Shown in pieces: positions 1 to 8,690 of a DNA stretch of 64,000 bases. The stretch is from Methanosarcina vacuolata Z-761 (GTDB lineage Archaea; Halobacteriota; Methanosarcinia; Methanosarcinales; Methanosarcinaceae). The notes beneath the pieces are model-generated. The model saw nothing but the letters and a program-made list of their open reading frames with translations, was not told the origin of the DNA and did no database searches. Position numbers and translations under genes: made by a program. The first letter of the stretch is position 1. Each line of letters starts with the position of its first letter. The stretch is from NCBI RefSeq assembly GCF_000969905.1, contig NZ_CP009520.1, positions 2,356,001-2,420,000 on the forward strand. The letters are read 5' to 3'.

Positions 1-1
1 A

Positions 2-742
2 GGTCTCCTTGAAGAAAAATCAGCCATTCCAATGGTACGTGACCAGATGGCTCTAATTCTTGATGTGCAGACCGATGAATGGTGGGAGAATGTGACAACT
101 CCCATGCTGGAATCTCTTAGACGGCGCCTCCGAAACCTGGTTAAACTCGTAGAAAAACACCACAAAAAGCCGATTTACACTGACTTCAAAGACGAAATTG
201 GCAGCGAAACCGACGTGGAATTACCGGGCTTTGCCGAAGCCGGAGATTTTGAAAAGTTTCGCGCAAAGACCCGTGCCTTCCTCCTGGAACATCAGGACAA
301 TAATGTAATCCACAAGCTCCGGATGAATATCCCACTGGCTGCACCCGATCTTGACGAACTGGAACGGATACTCTCTGAAAGCGGGCTGGGAGGGCCGGAA
401 GAAATTGTCCGTGCCAGAGAGGTGTCAAACGGCCTCGGCCTCTTCGTGCGTTCACTCATAGGGCTTGATAGGGAAGCTGCAAAACAGTCGCTGGCCACAT
501 TCCTTACAGGTAAGACCCTGACTGCAAACCAGATAGAGTTCATAAACCTGATAATTAATCATCTTACCGAACACGGAGCAATGGACGCTGCATTACTTTA
601 CGAGTCGCCATTTACCGACCTTACGCCACAGGGCCCAGATGGGCTTTTCACCTCAACTCAAATTGATGAATTGATAGCTACATTGGAACAGATCACGGCA
701 ACAGCATTAGTGCCCCCATGCTCGCAACAAATTACGGCTTGA
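2..742 (+). CDS. hsdR: Type I restriction enzyme R subunit (HsdR), C-terminal part only
   Basis: The frame is open from the left edge, so this is the 3' end of a longer gene; 246 residues are visible. The helical, charged C-terminus (WWENVTTPMLESLRRRLRNL near the start, then FLTGKTLTANQIEFINLIINH) matches the C-terminal domain of EcoEI-type R subunits, which contacts the modification subunits of the ATP-dependent restriction complex. The helicase and nuclease domains would lie upstream, outside the window, so their integrity cannot be judged. No modification or specificity gene follows. The next gene is on the other strand, so hsdR is probably the last gene of its operon. Confidence 0.8.
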   Translation, partial: GLLEEKSAIPMVRDQMALILDVQTDEWWENVTTPMLESLRRRLRNLVKLVEKHHKKPIYTDFKDEIGSETDVELPGFAEAGDFEKFRAKTRAFLLEHQDNNVIHKLRMNIPLAAPDLDELERILSESGLGGPEEIVRAREVSNGLGLFVRSLIGLDREAAKQSLATFLTGKTLTANQIEFINLIINHLTEHGAMDAALLYESPFTDLTPQGPDGLFTSTQIDELIATLEQITATALVPPCSQQITA

Positions 743-995
743 AAATCTTTTGAGATGCTTTGGATAAGTAAGACTTTCAAACAATGGCAGGGAATTTATT
801 CAATGCCCATTTTGAATGAACGGAAAAGGGTTAAACATAAATCACACAATTAACATTATTTAAAAAAGAGTTTTCGGAGTGAGTCGACCAAATTTTGTAA
901 CTAGCCGACTGAGTTTACTGCCGATTCAATTTAGTAGTTGGTTTTTAGTAAATGTTACGTATTAAGCCCGGAAGCAAGAGCTTTTTACAGGCTTC

Positions 996-1397
996 TTAAG
1001 GCTTCGCGGTGTCAATCAAATCCAGGATTCTCAGAGCAAGATGTGCGCCGTTTGCTCCATTATCGATCCCTACGCTTCCGACAGGCACTCCTGGGGGCAT
1101 CTGGGCAATGGAGAGCAGGGCATCGAGTCCGCCAAGTTTCGCGCTTACCGGGACTCCTACTACAGGTCTTTTTGTCCTGGAAGCTACAACCCCGGGAAGG
1201 GCTGCGGACAAACCTGCAATCGTAATAAAGACCTTTGCATCAGTGCTTGAGACATAATTTTCAAGTTCTTCAGGGTTCCTGTGAGCAGAGATAACCATTA
1301 CTTCGTAAGTGTATTTACTCTTTTCAAGCACGGATACCGCACGGTTGGCGATAGGCCTATCGGATTCGGAACCCATAATTACTGAGATATCAACCAT
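996..1397 (-). CDS. purE: N5-carboxyaminoimidazole ribonucleotide mutase / AIR carboxylase PurE
   Basis: Purine biosynthesis enzyme making 4-carboxy-AIR in the cytoplasm. The N-terminal GSESDRP (residues 9-15) and SAHRNPEE (37-44) are the conserved PurE nucleotide-binding motifs, and [11 protein letters not shown] plus PVVGVPV follow in the expected order. At 133 residues it is a compact PurE of the archaeal type. ATG follows the ribosome-binding site CAGGAGAAG. It is the last gene of a minus-strand run aroK-aroQ-purE, starting about 20 nt after aroQ ends. Whether it uses N5-CAIR (class I) or AIR plus CO2 (class II) cannot be decided without alignment. Confidence 0.93.
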   Translation of the reverse strand: MVDISVIMGSESDRPIANRAVSVLEKSKYTYEVMVISAHRNPEELENYVSSTDAKVFITIAGLSAALPGVVASRTKRPVVGVPVSAKLGGLDALLSIAQMPPGVPVGSVGIDNGANGAHLALRILDLIDTAKP

Positions 1398-1417
1398 TTT
1401 TAGCTTCTCCTGAGCAG

Positions 1418-1705
1418 TCAGGGCAGGCTTCCTTTGCCGCTTAACTCGTTTTGGCGTTCAATACTCATCCTGATAAGAGTCTCAAAAATAGACTTTACAG
1501 ACCCAAGATCAAGGTTGAGCTCGGTTGCGGCATTTAAAGCTCTGTTAATTACAACCTCATTTTGCTTCTGGTCATTTATCGAAGTCCCATTTATTCTTTT
1601 TGATTCAAGTACTCTTTCAGCCAGATTTACTCTTCTATCAATGAGGGCAAGAATTTCCCCATCAATCTCTTCTATTTCTCTGCGGACATCCTCAAGTTCG
1701 CTCAA
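1418..1705 (-). CDS. aroQ: Chorismate mutase, AroQ class (monofunctional)
   Basis: A 95-residue, all-helical chorismate mutase converting chorismate to prephenate for phenylalanine and tyrosine synthesis. The pattern [20 protein letters not shown], then an Arg/Lys-rich second helix and a last helix ending IRMSIERQ, is typical of the AroQ fold. The start is a TTG that overlaps the aroK stop (TTGA arrangement) after a GAGGGG ribosome-binding site, so translation is probably coupled to aroK. No prephenate dehydratase or dehydrogenase domain is fused. Confidence 0.9.
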   Translation of the reverse strand: MSELEDVRREIEEIDGEILALIDRRVNLAERVLESKRINGTSINDQKQNEVVINRALNAATELNLDLGSVKSIFETLIRMSIERQNELSGKGSLP

Positions 1706-2586
1706 GTGAACCCCTCGTTTTCTAAAGACATTGCGTCTCTGTTATTTATAGAGGTTTCTATAACCCTGCCTTCGATCCCACAGCTTTCCCAGGCCGACCT
1801 GAGTTCTTCAATCTGGTTTTCTTTGACAAGCGCAACATACGCCGGGCCCGACCCGGATAGACTTGCCCCTTTTACACCACATTCCAGGGCTCGAAGAATG
1901 CACTCAGTATCAAAACCAAGAGCGCTGCAGTAGAGAAAACCGTTTAAAGTCATTGCTTTTTCATACTCTCCTGCAAGTGCAAGTTCATATGCCATATCTA
2001 TATACGGAGCAATGAGTTCTGAACGTTTAACATTTGTTTGTGAACTGAACACTTTTCTGTTAGGCGCAAAAATCAGGACTTTGGAATTGTATTCTTCTCT
2101 TTTAATCAGTTTCAATTCCCGGTTATCAGTGATCACAACTCCGCCGAAAAAAGAAGCACATGCGTCATCAAAAGATCCTGTTATGGTTACTTTTGCTTCT
2201 CTTGCAGCTTTTACCCCAAGTTTCACAGCATCAAGAGGAGGCATTGATTCACCTATAGCGTTTAAAGTTGCCAGCACAGTTGCATTGGCGGCTGCACTGC
2301 TGCTCTTAAGTCCACCTGCAAGAGGAATATTGCTGCTTGTTTTTACCTTGCCCCCAAGTTTAATCTCAAAGTGTTCAAGCACAAGTTCAACACACCTTTC
2401 AATAAGAAAAGTGTCTGCTTCAGGCATTCCCTCAATCGATCCGTGGACTTTTTTCTCGCGATCCGAGAGTTCCACCTCTGAATATGTTTTTAAACCAGTT
2501 CCAAATGCCGCACCTTTCCAGGTTGCAAATGCCGCGATAATGGTTCCTGCTCCTGATGCGCAGGCGTGCCCTTCAAGTATCATCAT
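1702..2586 (-). CDS. aroK: Shikimate kinase, archaeal GHMP-kinase type
   Basis: Phosphorylates shikimate in aromatic amino acid synthesis. It belongs to the GHMP superfamily, not the P-loop family of bacterial AroK: the ATP-binding loop IPLAGGLKSSSAAANA and the C-terminal GASLSGSGPAYVAL motif are visible. I place the start at the tandem ATG ATG (2586/2583) preceding ILEGHACASGAG, which gives 294 residues, the usual family length. The frame stays open 36 codons further to a GTG at 2694, but that extension has no obvious family counterpart and neither start has a strong ribosome-binding site. The gene heads aroK-aroQ-purE. A TATA-like sequence lies around 2722-2730, shared back-to-back with the AbrB-PhoU gene. 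Confidence 0.9.
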   Translation of the reverse strand: MMILEGHACASGAGTIIAAFATWKGAAFGTGLKTYSEVELSDREKKVHGSIEGMPEADTFLIERCVELVLEHFEIKLGGKVKTSSNIPLAGGLKSSSAAANATVLATLNAIGESMPPLDAVKLGVKAAREAKVTITGSFDDACASFFGGVVITDNRELKLIKREEYNSKVLIFAPNRKVFSSQTNVKRSELIAPYIDMAYELALAGEYEKAMTLNGFLYCSALGFDTECILRALECGVKGASLSGSGPAYVALVKENQIEELRSAWESCGIEGRVIETSINNRDAMSLENEGFT

Positions 2587-2721
2587 GCTGAGAATGCGCT
2601 GTTCTTTAATATTTTTTACTGCGTTCTTCACAGGACCCAGGTCTCCTGAAACGCAGAGCTCTGCAACATATTCATAAAAAAAGCGGAAATCCACAAATAT
2701 AAATAGTAAAGTTAAATCACG

Positions 2722-2730
2722 TATATAAAA
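2722..2730. promoter_or_regulatory. TATA-like element in the divergent aroK / AbrB-PhoU intergenic region
   Basis: TATATAAAA reads as a TATA box on plus (start point expected near 2750, about 70 nt before the PhoU reading frame) and its complement TTTTATATA also sits suitably for aroK on minus. Assignment to one or both genes is inference. Confidence 0.4.
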
Positions 2731-2821
2731 AGAGACTTCTAACTATTATTAGAAAGTTATATTTGAATCAGGAATAAACATTTCTAATTCCAGGTCTAGC
2801 AGATTAAATCAAAAACGGGGA

Positions 2822-3823
2822 ATTATTATCGAAACCAGGAAAGTACAGCAGACAGGTGGATCTACTTACATTATTTCTCTCCCTAAACAATGGGCTGAAA
2901 AAGTTGGGATCAAAACAGGCACTAGAGTCTCCATTCAACCCCAGCCTGACGGAAAATTACTGATAAATCCCATTCTTGAAGAGCGGTCAATCAAAACAAA
3001 AAAGATTGATGTTACAGGCTGTGGAGCAAAAGCACTTGAGCGAGATATTATCGCTGCATATCTCCATGGATATGACAGGATTGAACTTTTCTCGGAAAGG
3101 ATACTCGTCGAACAGAAGCAAACAATTAGGAAGGTATGCTACAAACTCATAGGTCCTGAAATTATTGAAGAAACCTCAAACTGCGTGATTATCCAGGATC
3201 TCCTTAACCCGAATGAACTTCCGATCAAAAAAAGTGTACAGAGGATGTTCCTTATTGCGGCGTCCATGCAAAAGGATGCGGTAAGAGCCTTTAAAACTAT
3301 TGATTATGACCTTGCACTTGACGTAAGTCAGAGAGATGACGAGGTTGACAGGTTATATCTCCTGATCTCCAAGCAGTTTCGCTCGATTCTCTGTGAAGGA
3401 GGAATGCCGGGCACTACAGAAACAGGTATAGAGGAATACCACGAGTTCAGAATGGCGGCAAGCCCGATAGAAAGGATAGCCGACCACGCACAGAAAATAG
3501 CAAATACCGCCTCAAAGATGCAAGAGATCGTTGATGATAAGGTAATGGAAGAAGTCGATAAACTCAATGCTGCTTATATGGAACTTGTAAAACAGTCAGT
3601 TGAGGCCCTATTTGAAGCGAATACTTCTCTTGCAAATCAGGTAATAGACAACGTTGACAACATGCGCGCATGGGTAGAAGAACTGCATGAATCTATTCTG
3701 AAATTGGAATCCAATGAGATTATGATTTCACTCGGGACAGTCGTAGACAGTTTATCCAGAATAGGAGACCTTAGCTCCAATATAGCCGAAATTGCTATAA
3801 ACATGGCAATTCGGGATAGATAA
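2822..3823 (+). CDS. AbrB/SpoVT-PhoU fusion regulator (phosphate uptake regulator family)
   Basis: About 333 residues. An N-terminal swapped-hairpin AbrB-like DNA-binding segment (RKVQQTGGSTYIISLP, residues ~6-21, then KQWAEKVGIKTGTRVSI) is followed by a PhoU-like helical region from about residue 120, including EYHEFRMAASPIERIADHA. Archaeal proteins of this build are annotated as phosphate-signalling regulators; the effector is not known here. The gene stands alone, with no Pst transporter beside it. The start is a problem. After the in-frame stop at 2750 there is no ATG, GTG or TTG until GTG 3185, which would remove the whole AbrB domain. The conserved N-terminus therefore probably begins at one of the ATT ATT ATC codons (2822-2830), just after an ACGGGG sequence. 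Confidence 0.75.
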   Translation: MIIETRKVQQTGGSTYIISLPKQWAEKVGIKTGTRVSIQPQPDGKLLINPILEERSIKTKKIDVTGCGAKALERDIIAAYLHGYDRIELFSERILVEQKQTIRKVCYKLIGPEIIEETSNCVIIQDLLNPNELPIKKSVQRMFLIAASMQKDAVRAFKTIDYDLALDVSQRDDEVDRLYLLISKQFRSILCEGGMPGTTETGIEEYHEFRMAASPIERIADHAQKIANTASKMQEIVDDKVMEEVDKLNAAYMELVKQSVEALFEANTSLANQVIDNVDNMRAWVEELHESILKLESNEIMISLGTVVDSLSRIGDLSSNIAEIAINMAIRDR

Positions 3824-4597
3824 GCAAAATCCTATCTGAGAAATCAGAAACTCTTTCCAACTTGAAAATGTAAAGGTAAATAATAGATATTTCCAGGTAA
3901 AATTTCTATGTGTTTCCAGGTAAAAGCTCTCAAAAGTAATAAAAAAGTTAAATATATAACTAAGGTCTGAAATCGAAATAATAGGCTTAGCTTTCAATGC
4001 TCTGAGTTGCTCAAAAAATATATTTGAATTTATAAAACGATCTCAGAGTTTCTAAAAGATATATTGAAATATATAGAGGAAAAATGAGCTGTAAAAATTA
4101 TAAAAAGAATTAAGTGAGAAAGACACTAGAAAAAATATTCTCATAAAAACGATTTATATTTTTAAGGTTGAATGAATAAAAATCGGAAAAAATATAAAGG
4201 AAAGTGCAGAACATCACTGCACATATAAAAATTTAGTACTAACAAAAAGAGTTCGTGAGAGCTCAAAGTCTTCTGGATAACAAGTTTTTTATCTCTGGAT
4301 AAAAAGCTTTTTTATGAATGTGGTGAGGGAATCAGGCGATAGAAAGCAATTTATATTCTGGTGTTATTTCCACGGAGGCACTTTCTATTCTACCGTAGAA
4401 AGGGTCTTGAATTTCCTATTTATTCCCAGGCATACTGGAGAAGAAGAATATCTACAATTTCCCCCAATCCCCTCAGTACGATAAATAGAAGTTACTTAAG
4501 TGCATGGATCAATAGATTAAAAATTTAAGTACCAATGCGTAAAGGAAAGCAATCCGAGAAATCCTTAGGTACTATGCTTTTCCCAAGGAGGGAAGCC
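3824..4597. other. Gene-free AT-rich intergenic region
   Basis: About 770 bases without a credible coding frame. A short direct repeat, TTTCCAGGTAAAA, occurs twice near 3890-3925, and the rest is AT-rich. It probably contains the promoter of the GTPase operon, but I see no unambiguous element and no RNA gene. Confidence 0.4.
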
Positions 4598-5239
4598 ATG
4601 AATATGTTAGAACGATTTAAGGTAAGCTTTTCAAAAATGTTCAATAAACTGTTCAAGAAAAAAGGAGCATGCATAGGAATCTACGGCCCCCCCAATGCCG
4701 GTAAGACGACCCTTAGCAACCGGATCCTCAAAGATTGGGTCGGAGCCGAAGAAACAATGGGTTCTGTTTCTCATATCGCTCACGAAACCCGGCATGCCAA
4801 GAGAAGGAACGCAGTAAGTATTGAGTCCAATGGACATACAATCAGCCTTGATATTGTAGATACGCCCGGGCTTGCCACAAAAATCGATTTCCATGACTTC
4901 ATGGAGCAGGGAATGAGTGACTCCGAATCCAAGAAACGGTCCAAAGAAGCAACAGAAGGCGTAATCGAAGCTGTCAAATGGCTGGATGACCTTGATGGTG
5001 TCATACTTGTTATGGATTCCACCGAAAATCCCTATACTCAGGTCAACGTAACAGTAATAGGGAATATGGAAGCCAGAAACCTTCCGCTCCTCATAGTAGC
5101 AAACAAGGTAGACCTTCCTGATGCCGATCCAGCTGTCATAAAGGAAGCTTTCCCCCAGCATCCTATGGTGCCAGTTTCTGCTCTTGAAGGAGTGGGAATG
5201 GACTCGTTTTATGAAGCTCTGGCAAAACAGTTCGGGTGA
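4598..5239 (+). CDS. Era-like small GTP-binding protein
   Basis: A 213-residue GTPase of the Era/TrmE-like class found in methanogens. G1 is GPPNAGKT (residues 30-37), G3 DTPG (88-91), G4 NKVD (169-172), and G5 resembles VSALEG (193-198). A short basic amphipathic N-terminus (LERFKVSFSKMFNKLFKKK) precedes the G domain and could bind membrane or RNA. There is no KH domain, so it is not Era itself. The start ATG at 4598 follows AAGGAGGG; an in-frame ATG at 4535 has no ribosome-binding site. It overlaps the next gene by 4 nt, as expected for a conserved pair with a DUF2073 protein. Cellular role unknown. Confidence 0.88.
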   Translation: MNMLERFKVSFSKMFNKLFKKKGACIGIYGPPNAGKTTLSNRILKDWVGAEETMGSVSHIAHETRHAKRRNAVSIESNGHTISLDIVDTPGLATKIDFHDFMEQGMSDSESKKRSKEATEGVIEAVKWLDDLDGVILVMDSTENPYTQVNVTVIGNMEARNLPLLIVANKVDLPDADPAVIKEAFPQHPMVPVSALEGVGMDSFYEALAKQFG

Positions 5240-5604
5240 TCTACATGCAGGGAATTCAGCTTGATTTGATATCCGAAGCCAGAATCTCTCAGATGGCTTC
5301 AATGGAAAAAGTCCGATACATAATCGATGAGGTACGGAAAGGTAAAATTCTTGTGCTTGAAAAGGGCCTGAACCCGATGGAGGAAGCAAAGCTTATAGAA
5401 ATGACAATGTCAGCGATCCAGCCTGATGTTTTTTCGGGCATAGAGATGCAGAGCTATCCTGCAAATACGGATGGTTCATTACTTGGTAAAATTTTCAAAA
5501 AGCAGAGCAATAAGAGACTTACGGTAATAGGGCCTGCAAACCAGCTAAAAACCCTTAAAAAAGATCGGAATCTCATAAGTGCACTTGTCTCTGCAAGTAA
5601 GTAA
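5236..5604 (+). CDS. DUF2073 family protein
   Basis: A 122-residue cytoplasmic protein that matches, from memory, the DUF2073 family of methanogens, which sits directly after this type of GTPase. GTG overlaps the GTPase stop (GTGA), implying coupled translation. The segment KILVLEKGLNPMEEAKLIE and the basic stretch KIFKKQSNKRLTVIGPANQL are its most distinctive parts. No catalytic motif is visible. From the strict linkage it could be an effector or regulator of the GTPase; no function is established. Confidence 0.75.
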   Translation: MIYMQGIQLDLISEARISQMASMEKVRYIIDEVRKGKILVLEKGLNPMEEAKLIEMTMSAIQPDVFSGIEMQSYPANTDGSLLGKIFKKQSNKRLTVIGPANQLKTLKKDRNLISALVSASK

Positions 5605-5618
5605 ACGAAGTGGAAGCA

Positions 5619-6131
5619 ATGTGTGCCCAAAAGACCCAAGACGAGGAAGCTATAATATACCCTCCCCAGTCTCTAGGTTCCTTTGAGATGGGCAGGAATG
5701 ATGTTAACTTAGTCTGCACTTACGGGAAAATTGCCGTATGGTTTGGACGGAAAGTTCCTGATTATATTATAGCGCAGATACTAATCGGAATTTCAAAAGT
5801 TGACCAGTCTACGGTTCATGAGTTTGAAATTGTCTGCAGTTTTGATGATATTACAGAATATGAGAGTAAAGGGTACACACTCGTGTCCTACGGAAAAACG
5901 GCCGGTGGTTATCGCGTAAATTATAGTATTCCTTTTTCCAATAAAAAAGCCCTTTTTCACTTATCAAAATTTATACTTGAAGAGCTCCAAAAAGGAGAAA
6001 CACGTAAAGACTTTTATTGGAATGGGAATGACTGTGATATCCAGAGACTCTATCACGAATTTAAAAATAATATTGAAAACTGGGAACTGAAAACTATTAA
6101 TTATAAAACTGAGTCGCAAACAAGCAGGTAA
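5619..6131 (+). CDS. Hypothetical protein, third gene of the GTPase operon
   Basis: About 170 residues; I do not recognise the family. It starts 14 nt after the DUF2073 gene, with ATG 5619 behind GTGGAAG (a GTG at 5610 is an alternative). There is no signal peptide or membrane segment. It has a mixed beta composition with many aromatic residues (YGKIAVWFGRKVPDYIIAQI, FYWNGNDCDIQRLYHEFK) and a helical C-terminus, and reads as an intact globular soluble protein. Operon membership with the GTPase is the only functional hint. Confidence 0.6.
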   Translation: MCAQKTQDEEAIIYPPQSLGSFEMGRNDVNLVCTYGKIAVWFGRKVPDYIIAQILIGISKVDQSTVHEFEIVCSFDDITEYESKGYTLVSYGKTAGGYRVNYSIPFSNKKALFHLSKFILEELQKGETRKDFYWNGNDCDIQRLYHEFKNNIENWELKTINYKTESQTSR

Positions 6132-6391
6132 TACCTGAACTGCTTGCATTGCGGCAAGGTGGAAAGAAAGCTTCCGAAACTTGCTCTGAAATCTGACTGT
6201 AAATATGAAGAAGGGTTTTGGTAAAAGTATTTCAGGGGCGTTTTTATCATTAACACAGGCAGGTAACTATTATTAACAGAGACAGATAAATATCATTAAC
6301 AATAAGCAGGTAAATAAAATTTAATCAATTAATTATTATAGAATTAAGCATTTAACCAGGCACTTAACTCAATGTTTTTCGGAGAACTCAT

Positions 6392-7006
6392 ATGGAAAAA
6401 GTTCAGGTAAACGACTGCGAAGACGTACTATTATCAATGAGAATGATTTCAGTAAACCTAAGTGAAATAATCGATAAACTTGACAGAAAAGCAATAAAAT
6501 CGATGATTCAGAAAATTCTGGAAGGCGAAAGAATCTTTTTGATGGGGGCTGGAAGGTCAGGGCTTGTTGCCAAAGCTTTTGCAATGAGGCTTATGCACCT
6601 GGGATTCAGCGTGTATGTGGTTGGTGAAACTACAACGCCTGCTGTCCGGCCAGAGGATGTAGTGATTGCTATTTCAGGGTCAGGAGAAACACACTCTATA
6701 GCTGACCTCGGAAAAATAGTAAAAGACATTGGCTCAACTCTCATAACGGTTACATCTAAAAAAGAATCTACATTAGGTAGAATCTCAGATGTTGCTATGA
6801 TCCTTCCAAGCAAGACTAAAAATGACCCTGACGCAGGCGGCTACCTTGAAAGAAACATGCGGGGAGGTTACAAAACCATGCCTCCGCTGGGTACATCTTT
6901 CGAAATTACATCGCTTATTTTCCTTGATTCGATAATCTCTCAGCTTATTACGCTTACAGGTGCCTCTGAAGCCGAACTGAAGTCGAGACATACGAATATC
7001 GAATGA
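6392..7006 (+). CDS. hxlB: 6-phospho-3-hexuloisomerase (SIS domain)
   Basis: A 204-residue SIS-fold isomerase interconverting 3-hexulose 6-phosphate and fructose 6-phosphate. In methanogens it is part of the reverse ribulose-monophosphate route that supplies ribose phosphate and handles formaldehyde. GAGRSG (52-57) and ISGSGET (94-100) are the two phosphosugar-binding loops. ATG follows GGAGAACTCAT. The hexulose-phosphate synthase partner is not adjacent; in many methanogens it is fused to Fae elsewhere. An aminotransferase follows after about 70 nt on the same strand. Confidence 0.9.
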   Translation: MEKVQVNDCEDVLLSMRMISVNLSEIIDKLDRKAIKSMIQKILEGERIFLMGAGRSGLVAKAFAMRLMHLGFSVYVVGETTTPAVRPEDVVIAISGSGETHSIADLGKIVKDIGSTLITVTSKKESTLGRISDVAMILPSKTKNDPDAGGYLERNMRGGYKTMPPLGTSFEITSLIFLDSIISQLITLTGASEAELKSRHTNIE

Positions 7007-7076
7007 AAGCTAATCGCCAGAAAGCAGAAGGTAAATCTAAAAATAATTAATTTATAGGGATACAGGAGAGCCTAAT

Positions 7077-8189
7077 TTGAAGGAAATAAAGTTTTCAGAG
7101 AACGTAGCCCGAATAGATACCTCAGGTATCAGGAAGATTTTTGAAGCCGCGGGCTCGGACGCTATTAACCTCGGGCTGGGGCAGCCTGATTTTGACACTC
7201 CAGAGCATATAAAGGCCGCGGCAATAAAAGCTATAAACGAAGGCTTTACGGGTTATACGGTTGGTCCGGGAATTCCGGAGTTAAGAGCGGTCCTGAGTTC
7301 CAAGTTCAAGGAAGAGAACGAGTTCTCGGTTTCCCCTGAGGAAATAATTGTAACTTCTGGAGCATCAGAAGCTCTTGCAATTGCCCTTGCAGCTCTTTTA
7401 AACCATGGGGATGAAGTCCTTATTTCAAACCCTGGCTTCGTTTCCTACAATGCGCTGACCGAAATCCTGAGTGGAAAAGCCGTAGGTGTTCCCCTTGCCG
7501 AAGACCTTACCATGAAGCCTGAGGCTGTGCTTGAGAAAATCACTCCGAAAACTCGAGTCATCGTTCTTAATTCTCCTTCAAATCCCACAGGCACAGTTGC
7601 AAGCAGGGCAGATATAAAAGCCCTGGCCGAGATTGCAGACGACCACAATATAACCATTATTTCCGATGAAGTCTATGAGTACTTCGTTTACGAAGGAGAA
7701 CACGTAAGCCCTGCCAGCTATTCGGACAATGTGATTACTGTAAATGCGACCTCAAAGAGCTATGCAATGACCGGATGGAGACTAGGGTACGTGGCAGCCA
7801 GAAAAGACTACATAAGCCAGATGCTTAAGGTGCACCAGTACTTCCAGGCCTGCGCTAACTCAATCGCTCAGAAAGCCGCTTATGCCGCGGTGACAGGACC
7901 CAAAGACTCTATCAAAGCCATGCGAGAAGAGTTCAGAAAGCGCAGGGACGTGCTTGTAAAAGGGCTGAATGATCTAGGAATGGAATGTGCTCTTCCAAAA
8001 GGAGCTTTCTACGCTTTCCCGAAAGTCCAGAATTCCGCAGAGGTCGCCTCGAAATTTATCTCAAACGGTGTTGTTGTTACTCCCGGAACAGCCTTCGGAA
8101 GTGAAGGGGACGGACATATTAGAATTTCCTACGCGGCTTCAATGAAAGATATCGAAAAAGCCTTAGGCATCATGGAAAAAGTACTCTGA
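7077..8189 (+). CDS. PLP-dependent aminotransferase, fold type I (aspartate aminotransferase family)
   Basis: A 370-residue class I/II aminotransferase. Key motifs are SGASEALA (phosphate loop), NSPSNPTG (165-172), SDEVYEYF and SKSYAMTGWRLGY with the PLP lysine at 227; HIRISYA near the C-terminus supplies the substrate carboxylate arginine. Full length. The start is TTG 7077 behind a GGAGAG ribosome-binding site, chosen because the first residues KEIKFSENVARI match the family N-terminus. Aspartate, aromatic or alanine specificity cannot be told apart by eye. Confidence 0.88.
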   Translation: MKEIKFSENVARIDTSGIRKIFEAAGSDAINLGLGQPDFDTPEHIKAAAIKAINEGFTGYTVGPGIPELRAVLSSKFKEENEFSVSPEEIIVTSGASEALAIALAALLNHGDEVLISNPGFVSYNALTEILSGKAVGVPLAEDLTMKPEAVLEKITPKTRVIVLNSPSNPTGTVASRADIKALAEIADDHNITIISDEVYEYFVYEGEHVSPASYSDNVITVNATSKSYAMTGWRLGYVAARKDYISQMLKVHQYFQACANSIAQKAAYAAVTGPKDSIKAMREEFRKRRDVLVKGLNDLGMECALPKGAFYAFPKVQNSAEVASKFISNGVVVTPGTAFGSEGDGHIRISYAASMKDIEKALGIMEKVL

Positions 8190-8283
8190 AAATTCAGAGA
8201 TACTGCTCTAATAAAATATTCTTAGAGGATAGCTTAAGGAATATTAAAAATAATCTGAAGAATCTTCAATAATTTGGAGAATC

Positions 8284-8424
8284 TTCAGATAACTTTCAGA
8301 TAACTTTCAGATAACCTTCAGATAATTTTCAGATAACTTTCAGACAACTTTCAGATAATTTTCAGATAACTTTCAGACAACTTTCAGATAACTTTCAGAT
8401 AACTTTCAGATAACTTTCAGATAA
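8284..8424. repeat. 11-bp minisatellite, about 13 units
   Basis: The unit TTCAGATAACT (with a few C/T variants) repeats in phase every 11 bp between the aminotransferase stop and the small element at 8546. It is non-coding and the unit is not a multiple of three. Confidence 0.95.
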
Positions 8425-8545
8425 AAAGAATATTTTTCTAGGATTTTTCTTTCTATATCTTTCTCTTCTTCCCATGTTTCTGCTGTCTTTTTCTTTTCCG
8501 GCTGTTTTTTTGGTGCGTTTTAGTTTTCCCTAAACTTAAATTATA

Positions 8546-8647
8546 GGCTCTTCGTTGTTTTGTGTGGATATCCTCATAATTTTCTCATAAAAACCAATGC
8601 GGGCTTGAGTTGAAAATCATCTTATCCATACGGAATAGCGAAGAGCC
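8546..8647. mobile_element. MITE-like element, family 1 (102 bp, 8-bp target duplication)
   Basis: The ends are GGCTCTTCG and CGAAGAGCC; the inverted similarity extends to about 25 bp with five mismatches. Identical 8-bp AAATTATA sequences flank it (8538-8545 and 8648-8655), the signature of transposition. There is no coding capacity. A second, damaged copy in opposite orientation is at 44519. The parent insertion sequence is not in the window. Confidence 0.85.
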
Positions 8648-8690
8648 AAATTATATAATGGTTACCGTGAATGATCGCTTTAGTTTACAC

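Noticed and set aside
4631-5389. 252-codon minus-strand frame opposite the GTPase
   Set aside because: The plus strand has all G motifs and a strong ribosome-binding site; the antisense frame spans two plus genes and has no family features.
8284-8424. Regular 11-bp repeats considered as a CRISPR array
   Set aside because: There are no spacers; the units are directly adjacent and there are no cas genes.
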